NCBI RefSeq assembly: GCF_004571025.1
Contig: NZ_SPQT01000014.1
Coordinates: forward strand, 1 to 64,000
DNA: 64,000 nucleotides
Direction: 5' to 3'
DNA from: Bradyrhizobium niftali
GTDB taxonomy: Bacteria; Pseudomonadota; Alphaproteobacteria; Rhizobiales; Xanthobacteraceae
Shown piece by piece: positions 55,804-64,000 of this stretch. The translations under genes and the position numbers were made by a program. The notes beneath the pieces are model-generated. The model ran no database searches. It was not told where the DNA came from and worked only from the letters and a program-made list of their open reading frames with translations. Each line of letters opens with the position of its first letter. Within the stretch, counting starts at the first letter, position 1.

Positions 55804-57486
55804 GTGAGGTCTGGCTTGGTATCGGCAGTCACGCTGGCTGCGCTTCTGGGGTCGACGGCGCTGGTCCGCGCGGATGCCGAGGCCTGCTCACCGGTCACAT
55901 CAGCATCGCTTGCCATTTCCGGCATCGAGATCACGGGCTCAAAGGCGCAGGACGCGGCCTCCGGCCTGCCCAAGCATTGCATCGTGACGGGGATCGCCAA
56001 CCAGCGCACCGGTGCGGATGGAAAATCCTACGCCATCCAGTTTGAGCTCCGCCTGCCGGCGGAGTGGAACGGACGCTTCCTGCACCAGGTCAACGGCGGC
56101 AATGATGGCGTCGTGGTGCCTGCGCTCGGCGACAAGCCGGACGGCTTTGCCTCGGGCGGGACGGTGCCGTTGACGCGCGGCTTTGCCGTGCTGTCGTCCG
56201 ACAGCGGGCATTCCGGCTCCGATCCCGCGAACAAATCGCTCGGTCTGACTGCGGGCGCTGCCTTCGGTCTCGATCCGCAGGCGCGGCGCGACTATGGCTA
56301 CGCGGCCGATATGACGTTGTCGCCCGTGGGCAAGGCGATCATCGCCCTGCATTACGGCCGCAAGCCGGATCGCTCCTACATGGCCGGCTGCTCGAACGGC
56401 GGACGCCACGCGATGGTCGCGGCCTCGCGCATGCCCGAGAACTATGATGGCTTCCTCGTCGGCAATCCCGGCTTCGATCTGCCGCGCGCGGCGATCCAGC
56501 ATGCTTGGGACGTGCAGGCCTTTCTCAAGGCCGATCCCGATTTGCGCAAATCGATCACCAGGGAGGACGCGCAAGTCATCGCCTCCCGCATCACGGAGGC
56601 CTGCGATGCGCTCGACGGCGTCAAGGACGGCTTGACCGCCAATCTCGCGGCTTGTCAGAAGGCGTTCGATCTCAAGAGCCTTGCTTGCGCGCCAGGTCAG
56701 ACCAATGCGTGCCTGCCGCAAGCCAAGGTGGACGCGCTGAAGACGAGCCTGGCCGGGCCGAAGAATTCGAAAGGCGAGGCGCTCTATTCCGACTGGCCGC
56801 TCGATGGCGGCATCGGCACCGGCAACTGGCGCGCCTGGAAGGTCGAGAGTCCGGTCGCGCCCTGGAACAACTACCCGATCATCGCAACCATGGGCGCGGC
56901 GTCGCTGAATTACATCTTCTCGACACCGCCGGTCGCGGTGGAGGGCAGCAGCGACAAGCTCATCGATGCCCTGAAGGCGTATGATTTCGACAAGGACGCG
57001 CCAAAAATCTTCGCCAAGGACGGCACATTCACCGAATCGGCCATGGACTTCATGACCCCGCCCGACGTCGATGACCCCAAGCTCGCGGGGTTGCAGAAGT
57101 CCGGCGGAAAGATGCTGATCTATCACGGCCAGGCCGACCCGGTGTTCTCGGTGAATGACAGCATCCGCTGGTACGATCGGCTGGACAAGAACCTGCAGGG
57201 ACGTGCGGACGGCATCGCGCGTCTGTTCACCATCCCCGGCGCAACCCATTGCGGCGGTGGCGTCGCGCTCGACAAGTTCGATGCACTCAGCGCGCTGACC
57301 GATTGGGTGGAGAAGGGCAAGGCGCCCGAGCGCATCATCGTCTCCGCCAATCCGGCGAACAAGGAAGTCCCGGCTTCGTGGAGCCCGAACCGCACGCGGC
57401 CGCTGTGTCCATACCCGTCTTATGCCGCCTATTCGGGGCAGGGCGATAGCGAGGACGCCGCGAATTTCGTTTGCAAGGCGCCGTAG
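55804..57486 (+). CDS. Tannase/feruloyl esterase family protein
   Basis: A 560-residue exported alpha/beta hydrolase. The signal peptide (MRSGLVSAVTLAALLGSTALVRA) is followed by a large lid-containing domain; catalytic-site elements are AGCSNGGRHAM (Ser about residue 203), the acid in YHGQADPVFS and the His in PGATHCGGG. Paired cysteines surround the nucleophile, as in tannases. I chose a GTG start (55804) because GAGGGAGG lies just upstream; ATG at 55789 is an alternative with no ribosome-binding site. It hydrolyses feruloyl or galloyl esters outside the cytoplasm, releasing substrate for the upstream feruloyl-CoA synthase. Confidence 0.88.
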   Translation: MRSGLVSAVTLAALLGSTALVRADAEACSPVTSASLAISGIEITGSKAQDAASGLPKHCIVTGIANQRTGADGKSYAIQFELRLPAEWNGRFLHQVNGGNDGVVVPALGDKPDGFASGGTVPLTRGFAVLSSDSGHSGSDPANKSLGLTAGAAFGLDPQARRDYGYAADMTLSPVGKAIIALHYGRKPDRSYMAGCSNGGRHAMVAASRMPENYDGFLVGNPGFDLPRAAIQHAWDVQAFLKADPDLRKSITREDAQVIASRITEACDALDGVKDGLTANLAACQKAFDLKSLACAPGQTNACLPQAKVDALKTSLAGPKNSKGEALYSDWPLDGGIGTGNWRAWKVESPVAPWNNYPIIATMGAASLNYIFSTPPVAVEGSSDKLIDALKAYDFDKDAPKIFAKDGTFTESAMDFMTPPDVDDPKLAGLQKSGGKMLIYHGQADPVFSVNDSIRWYDRLDKNLQGRADGIARLFTIPGATHCGGGVALDKFDALSALTDWVEKGKAPERIIVSANPANKEVPASWSPNRTRPLCPYPSYAAYSGQGDSEDAANFVCKAP

Positions 57487-57502
57487 TAACATCGCGGCCG
57501 CG

Positions 57503-57720
57503 AGTGCTACCGCACCCTCTCCCCTTGTGGGAGAGGGTGGATTTGCGAAGCAAAGCCGGGTGAGGGGTTTCTCTCCGCGCGTGAATCTCTCGCATTTGTA
57601 CTCGCGGACAGAACCCTCATCCGGCGCCATAGCCGATGCGAAGCATCGGCGTTCTAAGTGAACGGCGGCCGGAGGCCGCCTATGCCACCTTCTCCCGCAA
57701 GGGAAGAAGGAAGAGTTGCG
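57503..57720. repeat. Compound inverted-repeat region
   Basis: ACCCTCTCCCCTTGTGGGAG near 57510 pairs with GGGTGAGGGG and with CACCTTCTCCCGCAAGGGAA near 57686; a hairpin GATGCGAAGCATCGGC lies between. It fills the gap between the esterase and slipin genes, both of which end here. Confidence 0.65.
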
Positions 57721-57742
57721 TCCGGCGGAGAGGGAGGGGAAT

Positions 57743-58540
57743 TCACCCCTTCGCCACCACCGCCTTCGCGACGTCCGCAATCCCCCTTGCCATCGATACG
57801 AACTCGCTCGGCATCATCACCAGCGTCATGGTATTCTGCTCGGCGCCGACTTCGGTGATCATCTGCATGCGGCGCAGCTCGAGGCCGGCCGGATTCTGCA
57901 TGATCACTTCGGCGGCCTGACGCAGCTGCTCGGCGGCATCGAGCTCGGCTTCGGCCTTGATCAGGCGGGCGCGCTTTTCGCGCAACGCTTCCGCTTCCTG
58001 CGCCAGCGCGCGCTGCATGCTCGGAGGTATCTCGACGCTTTTCATCTGCACCAGCTCGACCTTCACGCCCCACGGTTCGGTGGTGGCGTCGATCGACTTC
58101 TGCATGACATCGGCAATGGTGTCCTGCGCCTTCAGGATCTCATCCAGCGTATGCTGGCCGAGCACGGCGCGCAGCGTCGTCGGCGAGACCTGCACGACCG
58201 CGTTCGAGACCGCCTTGACCTCGATCACGGCGAGCTCGGGATCGACGATGCGATACCAGACCACGGCGTCGACCTTGATCGGCACGTTGTCGCGCGTGAT
58301 GCCTTCCTGCTGCTCGACATTGGCGGTGATGGTGCGCAAATCGAGCTTGGTCTGCCATTCGATGATCGGCTAGACGAGATAGAGGCCGGGGCCGGCGGTG
58401 CGATTGAACTTGCCGAGCCGGAACACGACGCTGCGTTCATACTGATTGGTGACGCGGATGCTGCCGATAAAATACGCGATCGCCGCGACGGCAACGATGG
58501 TGAAATACGGATGCGCGGCGACAAACTCCATGACGAACAT
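57743..58540 (-). pseudogene. Slipin/stomatin-type SPFH protein interrupted by one amber codon
   Basis: A 265-codon frame for a stomatin/slipin-like membrane protein (SPFH/band 7 domain), apart from a single TAG at 58370-58372. Before the stop: a membrane helix (YFTIVAVAAIAYFIGSI) and YERSVVFRLGKFNRTAGPGL. After it, in the same frame: PIIEWQTKLDLRTITANVEQ, VDAVVWYRIVDPELAV, and the long C-terminal helical arm to VAKAVVAKG. The family normally has a Trp at that position (VWPIIE), so the change is one base: TGG to TAG. ATG at 58538-58540 has AGGAGG upstream. No NfeD partner gene follows. A recent inactivation or a sequencing error are both possible. Confidence 0.85.
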
Positions 58541-58745
58541 GGTTGCCTCCTGAAGCAAAAGTCAGTGCGCGGCGGATTAAGTGACGGAGTGTGCTGCTTT
58601 CAAGGACGCTGGCGGAGCGCCGTCAGGCATATTTTTTCGTGTTAACCACTTGACGCCCGTTGCTTAACGTTTGCGCGGACCCGTTGGCTCGCAATGACGA
58701 TGGGGGAACATCGAAGGATTCGACTCGCGCTGTCGCCGCGGAGGC

Positions 58746-58798
58746 TCCCCCTCACCCCAGCCCTCTCCCCGCAAGCGGGGAGAGTGAGAAGCCGTCAC
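58746..58798. repeat. CCCTCTCCCCGC...GGGGAGAG hairpin element
   Basis: CCCCCTCACCCCAGCCCTCT then CCCCGCAAGCGGGGAGAGTG: a single hairpin in front of the type II NADH dehydrogenase stop codon. The same module is at 61.55 kb. Confidence 0.75.
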
Positions 58799-60060
58799 CC
58801 CACCACCTTGCTCGATCCCTGCGTGATCAGCCGCGCTGCGCGCTGGTCGCGGGCGTAGATCCAGAGCCAGCTGAGGGCGACGCTGAGGCGGTGGCGGAGG
58901 CCGATCAGGAAGTAGATGTGGGCGATGCCCCAGATCCACCACGCGATCGTGCCGCGCAGCTTGATGCGGCCGAAGTCGATCACGGCGAGGCGCTTGCCGA
59001 TCTGCGCGAGGCTGCCGGCGTGCTTGTAGCGGAATGGGCCCGTCGCAGCGCCGCGTAGCCGCGCCTTGATGGTTTCGGCGACATGCTTTCCCTGCTGTTT
59101 GGCGGCCGGGGCGATGCCGGGCACGGGCTTGCCCTCCCAGGCGTTGATGCTGACGGTATCGCCGATCGCAAAGATTTCGGGATGGCCTGGAATCGTCAGG
59201 TCGTCTTCGACCTGCACGCGTCCGGCGCGATCGGCCGGCGCGCCGAGCCATTCGGCGGCTGGCGAAGCGCGCACGCCGGCGGCCCAGATTCTTGTCTTTG
59301 CTTCGAGCAGCTTGCCGCCGAACACCACGCCTTCACGATTGATCTCGGTGACCGGCTGTCCCAGCACGACCTCGACGCCGATCTTTTCCAGCGAGGCCTG
59401 CGCGTAAGCCGAGAGGTCGTCGGCGAAGCCGGCGAGCACGCGCGGCCCGGCCTCGATCAGCACCACGCGCGCCTTGGTCGTGTCGATGTTGCGAAAGTCG
59501 CCCGGCAGGGTGTGGTGCGCCATCTCGGCAATTGTGCCGGCGAGCTCGACGCCGGTGGGGCCGGCGCCGACGATGACGAAGGTCAGCCGCGCTGCGCGCC
59601 GCGCCGGATCGGTCTCGCGTTCGGCGCGCTCGAACGCCACCAGGATATGCCGGCGCAGCGTGGTCCCGTCCTCCAGCGTCTTCAGGCCTGGCGCGAACTG
59701 CTCCCACTCGTCGTGGCCGAAATAGGCGTGCCGCGCGCCGGTTGCGAGCACCAGCGTATCGTAAGGCACCTCGCTGCCGTCGTCGATCAGTACGCAGCGC
59801 CTGGTCGCATCGACGCCGCTCACGGTCGCGAACAGTGTCGTCACCTCGCGCCGGTCGCGCATGAGATGGCGGACCGGCCAGGCGATCTCGCTGGTGGCAA
59901 GCGAGGCGGTGGCGACCTGGTAGAGCAGCGGCTGGAACAGATGATGGTTGCGGCGGTCGATCAGCGTGATGTCGACCGGGGCGCCCGCGAGCCGGTAGGT
60001 CGCCTCCAGCCCGCCGAAGCCGGCGCCGACGATGACGACGCGATGGGGTGTGGTGGTCAT
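58795..60060 (-). CDS. ndh: Type II NADH dehydrogenase (NDH-2-like)
   Basis: A 421-residue FAD/NAD flavoprotein that oxidises NADH and reduces quinone without pumping protons. The N-terminal FAD site is VVIVGAGFGGLEATYRL, with DRRNHHLFQPLLYQVATASL typical of NDH-2; the NAD site is VIVGAGPTGVELAGTIAEMA; a third conserved block is HPEIFAIGDT. A C-terminal amphipathic/membrane segment (WWIWGIAHIYFLIGLRHRLS) anchors it at the inner membrane. I chose the ATG at 60058-60060; ATG at 60096 is an alternative. It stands alone, divergent from the Liv-type binding-protein gene. Function as a respiratory bypass is established for the family. Confidence 0.92.
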   Translation of the reverse strand: MTTTPHRVVIVGAGFGGLEATYRLAGAPVDITLIDRRNHHLFQPLLYQVATASLATSEIAWPVRHLMRDRREVTTLFATVSGVDATRRCVLIDDGSEVPYDTLVLATGARHAYFGHDEWEQFAPGLKTLEDGTTLRRHILVAFERAERETDPARRAARLTFVIVGAGPTGVELAGTIAEMAHHTLPGDFRNIDTTKARVVLIEAGPRVLAGFADDLSAYAQASLEKIGVEVVLGQPVTEINREGVVFGGKLLEAKTRIWAAGVRASPAAEWLGAPADRAGRVQVEDDLTIPGHPEIFAIGDTVSINAWEGKPVPGIAPAAKQQGKHVAETIKARLRGAATGPFRYKHAGSLAQIGKRLAVIDFGRIKLRGTIAWWIWGIAHIYFLIGLRHRLSVALSWLWIYARDQRAARLITQGSSKVVG

Positions 60061-60358
60061 GATGCGCCCTCGACTCTCGCTGCTTCTCTGCTTCATTAAG
60101 TGCGGAAAGTGGCCCGCGGTCCAATAGCCGTCATCAATGGCAGAATAGGCCGGGCGTATCGTCATGCCGCGAAAAAGCGCCGCAGCCTCCGCCGAAGTGA
60201 GTAGAATTATATTTCTTGCCATCGCCGATCGGGGCGAAATATGGTGCAGCGGCGGGCGCTGAGCCATTGGCGGCGCGACAGATTTTGCGTTCAATAGCGA
60301 CAGGCCCGGGGCGGCGATCACCCCGTTTCCGGGAGCAATAATAAGGAGGGGAGTGGTT

Positions 60359-61531
60359 ATGAGGACGGCATTCTGGCTGGCGGGCGCAGCGGCGCTGGTG
60401 CTGGCGAGCCCGGCATTCGCCGGCGACACCATCAAGATCGGTTTCGTCTCGACCTTCAGCGGCCCGACCGCCGTGATCGGCAACGACATGCGCAACTCGT
60501 TCGAGCTGGCGCTGGATCATCTCGGGCGCAAGATGGATGGCAAGCCGGTCGAGGTGATCTACGAGGACGACGGGCAGAAGCCCGACGTCGGCAAGCAGAA
60601 GACCGAGAAGCTGGTGCAGTCCGACAAGGTCGATTTCATCGTCGGCTACATCTGGTCGAACGTGCTGCTGGCTTCCTTGAAGACCGCGGTGGACTCGCAG
60701 ACCTTCCTGATCTCGGCCAATGCCGGCCCGTCGCAGCTCGCCGGCGAGCTCTGCTCGCCCTACGTGTTCTCGACCTCCTGGCAGAACGACCAGACGCCGC
60801 AGGCCATGGGCCTCTACATGAACCAGAAGGGCGTCAAGAGCGTCTTCCTGATCGGGCCGAACTACGCGGCCGGCAAGGACATGCTCGCCGGTCTCAAGAA
60901 CACCTTCAAGGGTGAGGTCAAGGGCGAGGAATACACGGTCTGGCCGAGCCAGCTCGACTTCTCCGCCGAGCTCTCCAAGGCCCGCGCCTCGGGCGCCGAG
61001 TCGATCTTCGTGTTCTATCCCGGTGCTGCCGGCGTGCAGTTCCTCAATCAATATACCCAAGCGGGCCTGAAGAGCACGATGCCGCTCTACACCGCCTTCA
61101 CCGTCGACGAGCTGTCGCTGCCGCTCCAGAAGGAGAACGCGCTTGGCGTTCCCGGCGCGCAGCAGTGGGTGAATGACCTGCCCAACGAGCAGAACAAGCG
61201 CTTCGTCGCCGACTACCGCAAGAAGTACACCGGCCTGCGTCCGACCTATTACGGCGCCCAGACCTACGACGCCGCCCAGCTCATCAACAGCGCGGTGGTC
61301 GCGGTGAAGGGCGACACCAGCAAGAAGGACGCGATGAAGGCCGAGATGGAGAAGGCCAACTTCAAGTCGCTGCGCGGTGCGTTCAAATACGGCAACAACC
61401 ACATCCCGGTGCAGAGCTTCTATCTCCAGGACGTGGTCAAGGATGCCGACGGCCAGCTCGCGCTGAAGACGGTCGCCACCATCGTCGAGAACGACCAGGA
61501 TCGCTTCCATCAGAAGTGCCAGATGAAGTGA
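60359..61531 (+). CDS. Branched-chain amino-acid-type ABC substrate-binding protein (LivK-like)
   Basis: A 390-residue family 4 solute-binding protein. The signal peptide ends at AFAGDT; the mature start DTIKIGFVSTFSGPTAVIGN and the later LVQSDKVDFIVGYIWSN and AFKYGNNHIPVQSFYLQDVV are typical of the LivK/aromatic-compound group. ATG at 60359 with AAGGAGGGGAG upstream. The permeases and ATPases of the transporter are not next to it; a Liv-type ATPase ends at the right edge of the window, on the opposite strand, next to a dehydroshikimate dehydratase gene. Paralogues of this type bind aromatic acids; shikimate-type or benzoate-type acids are therefore possible ligands (inference). Confidence 0.88.
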   Translation: MRTAFWLAGAAALVLASPAFAGDTIKIGFVSTFSGPTAVIGNDMRNSFELALDHLGRKMDGKPVEVIYEDDGQKPDVGKQKTEKLVQSDKVDFIVGYIWSNVLLASLKTAVDSQTFLISANAGPSQLAGELCSPYVFSTSWQNDQTPQAMGLYMNQKGVKSVFLIGPNYAAGKDMLAGLKNTFKGEVKGEEYTVWPSQLDFSAELSKARASGAESIFVFYPGAAGVQFLNQYTQAGLKSTMPLYTAFTVDELSLPLQKENALGVPGAQQWVNDLPNEQNKRFVADYRKKYTGLRPTYYGAQTYDAAQLINSAVVAVKGDTSKKDAMKAEMEKANFKSLRGAFKYGNNHIPVQSFYLQDVVKDADGQLALKTVATIVENDQDRFHQKCQMK

Positions 61532-61546
61532 GTTGATAATCTCCGC

Positions 61547-61605
61547 CGCCTCCTCTCCCTCTCCCCGCTTGCGGGGAGAGGGTCGGGGTGAGGGGGAGTC
61601 TCCGC
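61547..61605. repeat. CCCTCTCCCCGC...GGGGAGAG hairpin element, second copy
   Basis: TCCCTCTCCCCGCTTGCGGG then GAGAGGGTCGGGGTGAGGGG. A hairpin within 20 bases of the LivK-like stop, a likely terminator or terminator-like repeat. Confidence 0.75.
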
Positions 61606-61642
61606 GAGGACGGAGCGATCCGAATTCCTCGATGTCCCGCAT

Positions 61643-61722
61643 CGTCATTGCGAGCGCAGCGAAGCAATCCAGAGTCTTTCCGGGGAGGGATTCTGGATTG
61701 CTTCGCTGCGCTCGCAATGACG
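61643..61722. repeat. CATTGCGAG palindromic element, copy 3
   Basis: CGTCATTGCGAGCGCAGCGA...GATTGCTTCGCTGCGCTCGC plus AATGACG, the most symmetrical of the three copies. It lies in the 528-base gap 61532-62059, which is filled by four different repeat elements; no gene is visible there. Confidence 0.88.
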
Positions 61723-61856
61723 TGTTGAGAGGTCGTTGCTCCTGATTGTCATGAGACTCGCGGAGACCCCCTCACCCGGAATTCAAGCTGCGCTCGAATT
61801 CCGGCCTCTCCCCGCAAGGGGCACGGCTATCGCGCTTACGGCCGTTGTTCTGCGGT

Positions 61857-61993
61857 CCATCCTTCGAGACGCCCGCCTTTGGCGGGCCCTCAGGATGAGG
61901 ACGGGGTGCGCGGCAGCAATTTCGGCCGGCAAGAAGCCGCTCAGCCTCATCCTGAGGAGACCGCTGGAAGCGGTCGTCTCGAAGGACGAGGCG
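61857..61993. repeat. CTCATCCTGAGGAG-type palindromic element, copy 4
   Basis: Two modules: TCCATCCTTCGAGACGCCCG...CAGGATGAGGA and CCTCATCCTGAGGAGACCGC...CTCGAAGGACGAGG, in opposite orientation. It ends about 65 bases before the stop codon of the QuiC-like gene. Confidence 0.82.
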
Positions 61994-62059
61994 TGCGCTC
62001 AGGCCCCCGCCAAGAAGTCTCATGCGATAGCCCTGCCGCAAGCGGAGAGAGGCGAAGGC

Positions 62060-63931
62060 CTACACCCGCGGCATGCTCGAGGGCCGCACTTCGCGTGACT
62101 GCGCCGCAAGCCTGATCCCGGCATTGGCCGCGCCAAAGCCCTGATAATTCCTTCGCTCGACGATCTCGAAGAAGAAGCGCTCGTCGAAGATGTGGGTGTA
62201 GACTTGGAAGAACTCGCCGTCGCCCTCGCGGTCGTAGAGGATGTGGTTGGCGCGCAGCTGCGCCATCAGGTCGGGCGCGAGGTCGTATTTGGCTTCGATG
62301 TCGTCGTAGTAATTGTCGGGAATATCCAGAAAGCCCGCGCCGCGGGCGCGCATCGCGGCGACCGCTGCAAAGATGTCCCGGCACGCAAACGCGACGTGCT
62401 GCACGCCGGAGCCGAAGAACTCCGAGATGAAGCGGGCGGGCAGGGTGCGGTTGGCGGAGGAGCCGTTGAGCACGAAGCGCAGGCTCTGGTCGCCGTTGAT
62501 AATGGCCTGGCTCTGTACGAGGCCCCTGGGATCGGCGATCTCCATCTGCGGCAGGCGCTTGAGGTCGAGGATGCCGGTGTAGAACAGCAGCCAGGACAGC
62601 ATCTCGTCATAGGGCATCGACTGCGCGATGTGGTCGACGGCGAGCAGGGCGTCCGCGCTCGCCTCGCTCGCAACAGGTTCGAAATCGGTGTCCCAGTTCT
62701 TGCCGGCCTGATCGAGGAAATAAAGCAGGCTGCCGCCGACGCCGTGGATCGCGGGAATCTCCAGCTCGCCCGGCCCGACCGGCTGGTAGAAGGTGCGCGC
62801 CTTCAATGCCTCGGCGCGCTGCATGGCAAGGCCCGCATTGTCGACGTCGAGCGCGATGGCGCAGACGCCGGGGCCATGCGTGACGTAGTGCGAATGCGCG
62901 AAGCCGTCGGTCTCGCAATTGATGACGAGCTCGACCTTGCCTTGCGACCAGCGCTCCACCGCCTTGCTGCGATGCTTGCCGGTTTGGCGGAATCCGAGCT
63001 GCGACAACAGGCGGGCGAGTTCGCCGGCCTTGGTCTCGTTGACGGCGAACTCGATGAAGCCGGTGCCGCGGCCTTTGGCCTTCGGCGCCAGCGGTTCGCT
63101 GACGAGCTTCGGCCAATCGGGTGCAAGCTGGTCCTCCAGCAGGATCAGCGAGCGCAGGCCGTCGATGGCGGTCTGCGCGGCCGAGCCGGCGCGGAACTGG
63201 TCGTTGAAGATCTCCAGCGACAGCGGCCCGGCATAGCCGGTCGCCGCGACCGCCGCCATGAATTCGCCGACCGGCAGATCGCCCTGGCCGGGAAACGAGC
63301 GGAAGTGCCGGCTCCAGGAAAGGATGTCGAGTTCGAGCTTCGGCGCGTCGGCAAGCTGCACCAGAAAGATCTTGTCGGCGGGGATCGAGGCCATCGCGCG
63401 GACTGGAAAGCCCGGGGCGAGTGCATGAAAACTGTCGAGGATGACGCCGATCGCGGGATGATCGGCGCGCCGCACGATCTCCCATGCATCGCGGTAGTCG
63501 TTGACGTGCCGTCCCCACGCCAGCGCCTCGTAGCCGACGCGCAAGCCCCGCTTGGCCGCGCGATCGCCGAGCTCGCGAAAATCATCCGCGGCGCGGTCGA
63601 TGCCGCCGAGCGAGCTGGGGGAGACGTTGGAGCAGATCAGCAGCAGGTCGGTGCCGAGCTCCTGCATCAAGTCGAACTTGCGTTCGGCGCGGGCAAAGTT
63701 GCGCGCGCGCTGCGGCTCCGGCATGCCCTCGAAATCGCGGAACGGCTGGAATGCGCAGATCTTGAGGTTGAGATCGTGGCAGAGCTTGGCGATGTCGCGC
63801 GGGCCTGCGCCGAACGACAGCAGGTCGTTCTCGAAGATCTCGACCTCGTCGAAGCCGGCGGCTGCGATGGCACGCAGCTTTTCATCCAGCGCCCCCGAGA
63901 GAGAGACGGTCGCAATCGAGCGCTTGTTCAT
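62060..63931 (-). CDS. 3-dehydroshikimate dehydratase, QuiC-like (isomerase-barrel plus HPPD-like)
   Basis: A 623-residue two-domain protein. Residues about 1-280 form a sugar-isomerase-like TIM barrel (start KRSIATVSLSGALDEKLRAI, then GFDEVEIFENDLL, GYEALAWGRHVND and FFxD-type IFNDQFRAGS). Residues about 290-610 are a duplicated VOC domain like 4-hydroxyphenylpyruvate dioxygenase, with retained His (AVDHIAQS), His (GVQHVAFACRD) and Glu (FFFEIVERRNYQGFG) metal ligands. This layout is that of QuiC1-type 3-dehydroshikimate dehydratases, which form protocatechuate. ATG at 63929-63931. Its start overlaps the end of a Liv-type ATPase gene (ATGA). Confidence 0.88.
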   Translation of the reverse strand: MNKRSIATVSLSGALDEKLRAIAAAGFDEVEIFENDLLSFGAGPRDIAKLCHDLNLKICAFQPFRDFEGMPEPQRARNFARAERKFDLMQELGTDLLLICSNVSPSSLGGIDRAADDFRELGDRAAKRGLRVGYEALAWGRHVNDYRDAWEIVRRADHPAIGVILDSFHALAPGFPVRAMASIPADKIFLVQLADAPKLELDILSWSRHFRSFPGQGDLPVGEFMAAVAATGYAGPLSLEIFNDQFRAGSAAQTAIDGLRSLILLEDQLAPDWPKLVSEPLAPKAKGRGTGFIEFAVNETKAGELARLLSQLGFRQTGKHRSKAVERWSQGKVELVINCETDGFAHSHYVTHGPGVCAIALDVDNAGLAMQRAEALKARTFYQPVGPGELEIPAIHGVGGSLLYFLDQAGKNWDTDFEPVASEASADALLAVDHIAQSMPYDEMLSWLLFYTGILDLKRLPQMEIADPRGLVQSQAIINGDQSLRFVLNGSSANRTLPARFISEFFGSGVQHVAFACRDIFAAVAAMRARGAGFLDIPDNYYDDIEAKYDLAPDLMAQLRANHILYDREGDGEFFQVYTHIFDERFFFEIVERRNYQGFGAANAGIRLAAQSREVRPSSMPRV

Positions 63932-64000
63932 GCTGCTGTCTCCTCCATGGCTCCCCCGAGGAAGAGCTGGCCGATGCGGGGATCGTTCAGGATGCGCTTC
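63928..64000 (-). CDS. C-terminal end of a Liv-type ABC ATP-binding protein (partial)
   Basis: The window ends inside this gene. The visible C-terminus is KRILNDPRIGQLFLGG followed by AMEETAA and TGA. The DPR-x-x-x-LFLGG ending is typical of LivF-like branched-chain amino-acid or aromatic-acid transporter ATPases. Its TGA overlaps the start of the QuiC-like gene by four bases, so the two are coupled. Most of the gene is outside the window; identity rests on about 23 residues. Confidence 0.5.
   Translation of the reverse strand, partial: KRILNDPRIGQLFLGGAMEETAA

Noticed and set aside
58370..58372. Amber codon read as pyrrolysine or another recoded residue
   Set aside because: The family has Trp there, no recoding element is visible and a single transition explains the change better.
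60134..61717. 527-codon open frame opposite the LivK-like gene
   Set aside because: Shadow of a well-supported binding-protein gene; no motif, biased composition.
1..64000. tRNA, rRNA or riboswitch
   Set aside because: No cloverleaf with a T-loop GTTCGAATC-like motif, no rRNA signature and no recognisable riboswitch core was seen by eye; a covariance-model scan would be decisive.

Overview
The window looks like chromosomal DNA of a Bradyrhizobium-type alphaproteobacterium (Bradyrhizobium/Rhodopseudomonas relatives). The DNA is GC-rich and gene-dense, and it carries many stand-alone solute-binding proteins and MFS carriers. The gaps are filled with short palindromic repeat families typical of this group: CATTGCGAG-type, GTCGTCCCGG-type, GCATGATCCGG-type, and the family whose translation reads MAGPDPAIH...MDPRVKPG. 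This assignment rests on recognised gene families and repeats; no database search was run. I found no rRNA, tRNA, CRISPR array, phage or IS transposase.

Layout. 0-4.6 kb: a MAPEG protein and a three-gene ABC unit (YbbA/YbbP-like ATPase and permease plus an AttH/CrtC lipocalin-like Tat protein). 4.7-9.7 kb: MFS carriers, a D-aminoacylase-like amidohydrolase and a small acidic protein. 9.8-15.8 kb: a sulfur-oxidation block, soxX-Y-Z-A-K-B-dsrE, followed by a persulfide dioxygenase-rhodanese fusion; soxCD is absent here. 16-21.8 kb: a DUF938 methyltransferase, an S9 peptidase and two MFS carriers. 21.9-25.7 kb: a VOC protein, a carboxymuconolactone decarboxylase-like protein and an acyl-CoA dehydrogenase pair. 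26-31.6 kb: an orphan polar amino-acid binding protein, an L,D-transpeptidase, a membrane protein, a thioredoxin-like protein with CcdA, and an ECF sigma factor. 32-39.1 kb: a signalling locus with a TRAP-type binding protein, a transmembrane histidine kinase, a REC-DUF3369-histidine kinase and an OmpR-type regulator, with a UgpB-like binding protein divergent to it. 39.4-41.9 kb: an M4 protease, its emfourin-type inhibitor and an atypical APH-fold protein.

42.2-53 kb is the most coherent system. A peptide-type ABC importer (binding protein, two permeases, one double ATPase) is co-directional with atzG, atzE, atzH and a GntR/FCD regulator. A convergent atzF (allophanate hydrolase) lies next to them. 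Both transcription units carry strong sigma-54 (-24/-12) promoter matches about 30-45 bases upstream of their first start codons, so this reads as a nitrogen-controlled ureide/carboxybiuret-type scavenging module whose initial substrate-opening enzyme is missing from the window. The genes of the importer operon are separated by repeat elements, and the double ATPase contains a dispersed repeat fused in frame as its inter-domain linker.

53-64 kb: a MarR regulator, feruloyl-CoA synthase and tannase/feruloyl esterase (hydroxycinnamate use); a slipin gene broken by a single amber codon; a type II NADH dehydrogenase; a Liv-type binding protein; a QuiC-like 3-dehydroshikimate dehydratase; and the end of a Liv-type ATPase gene running off the window.
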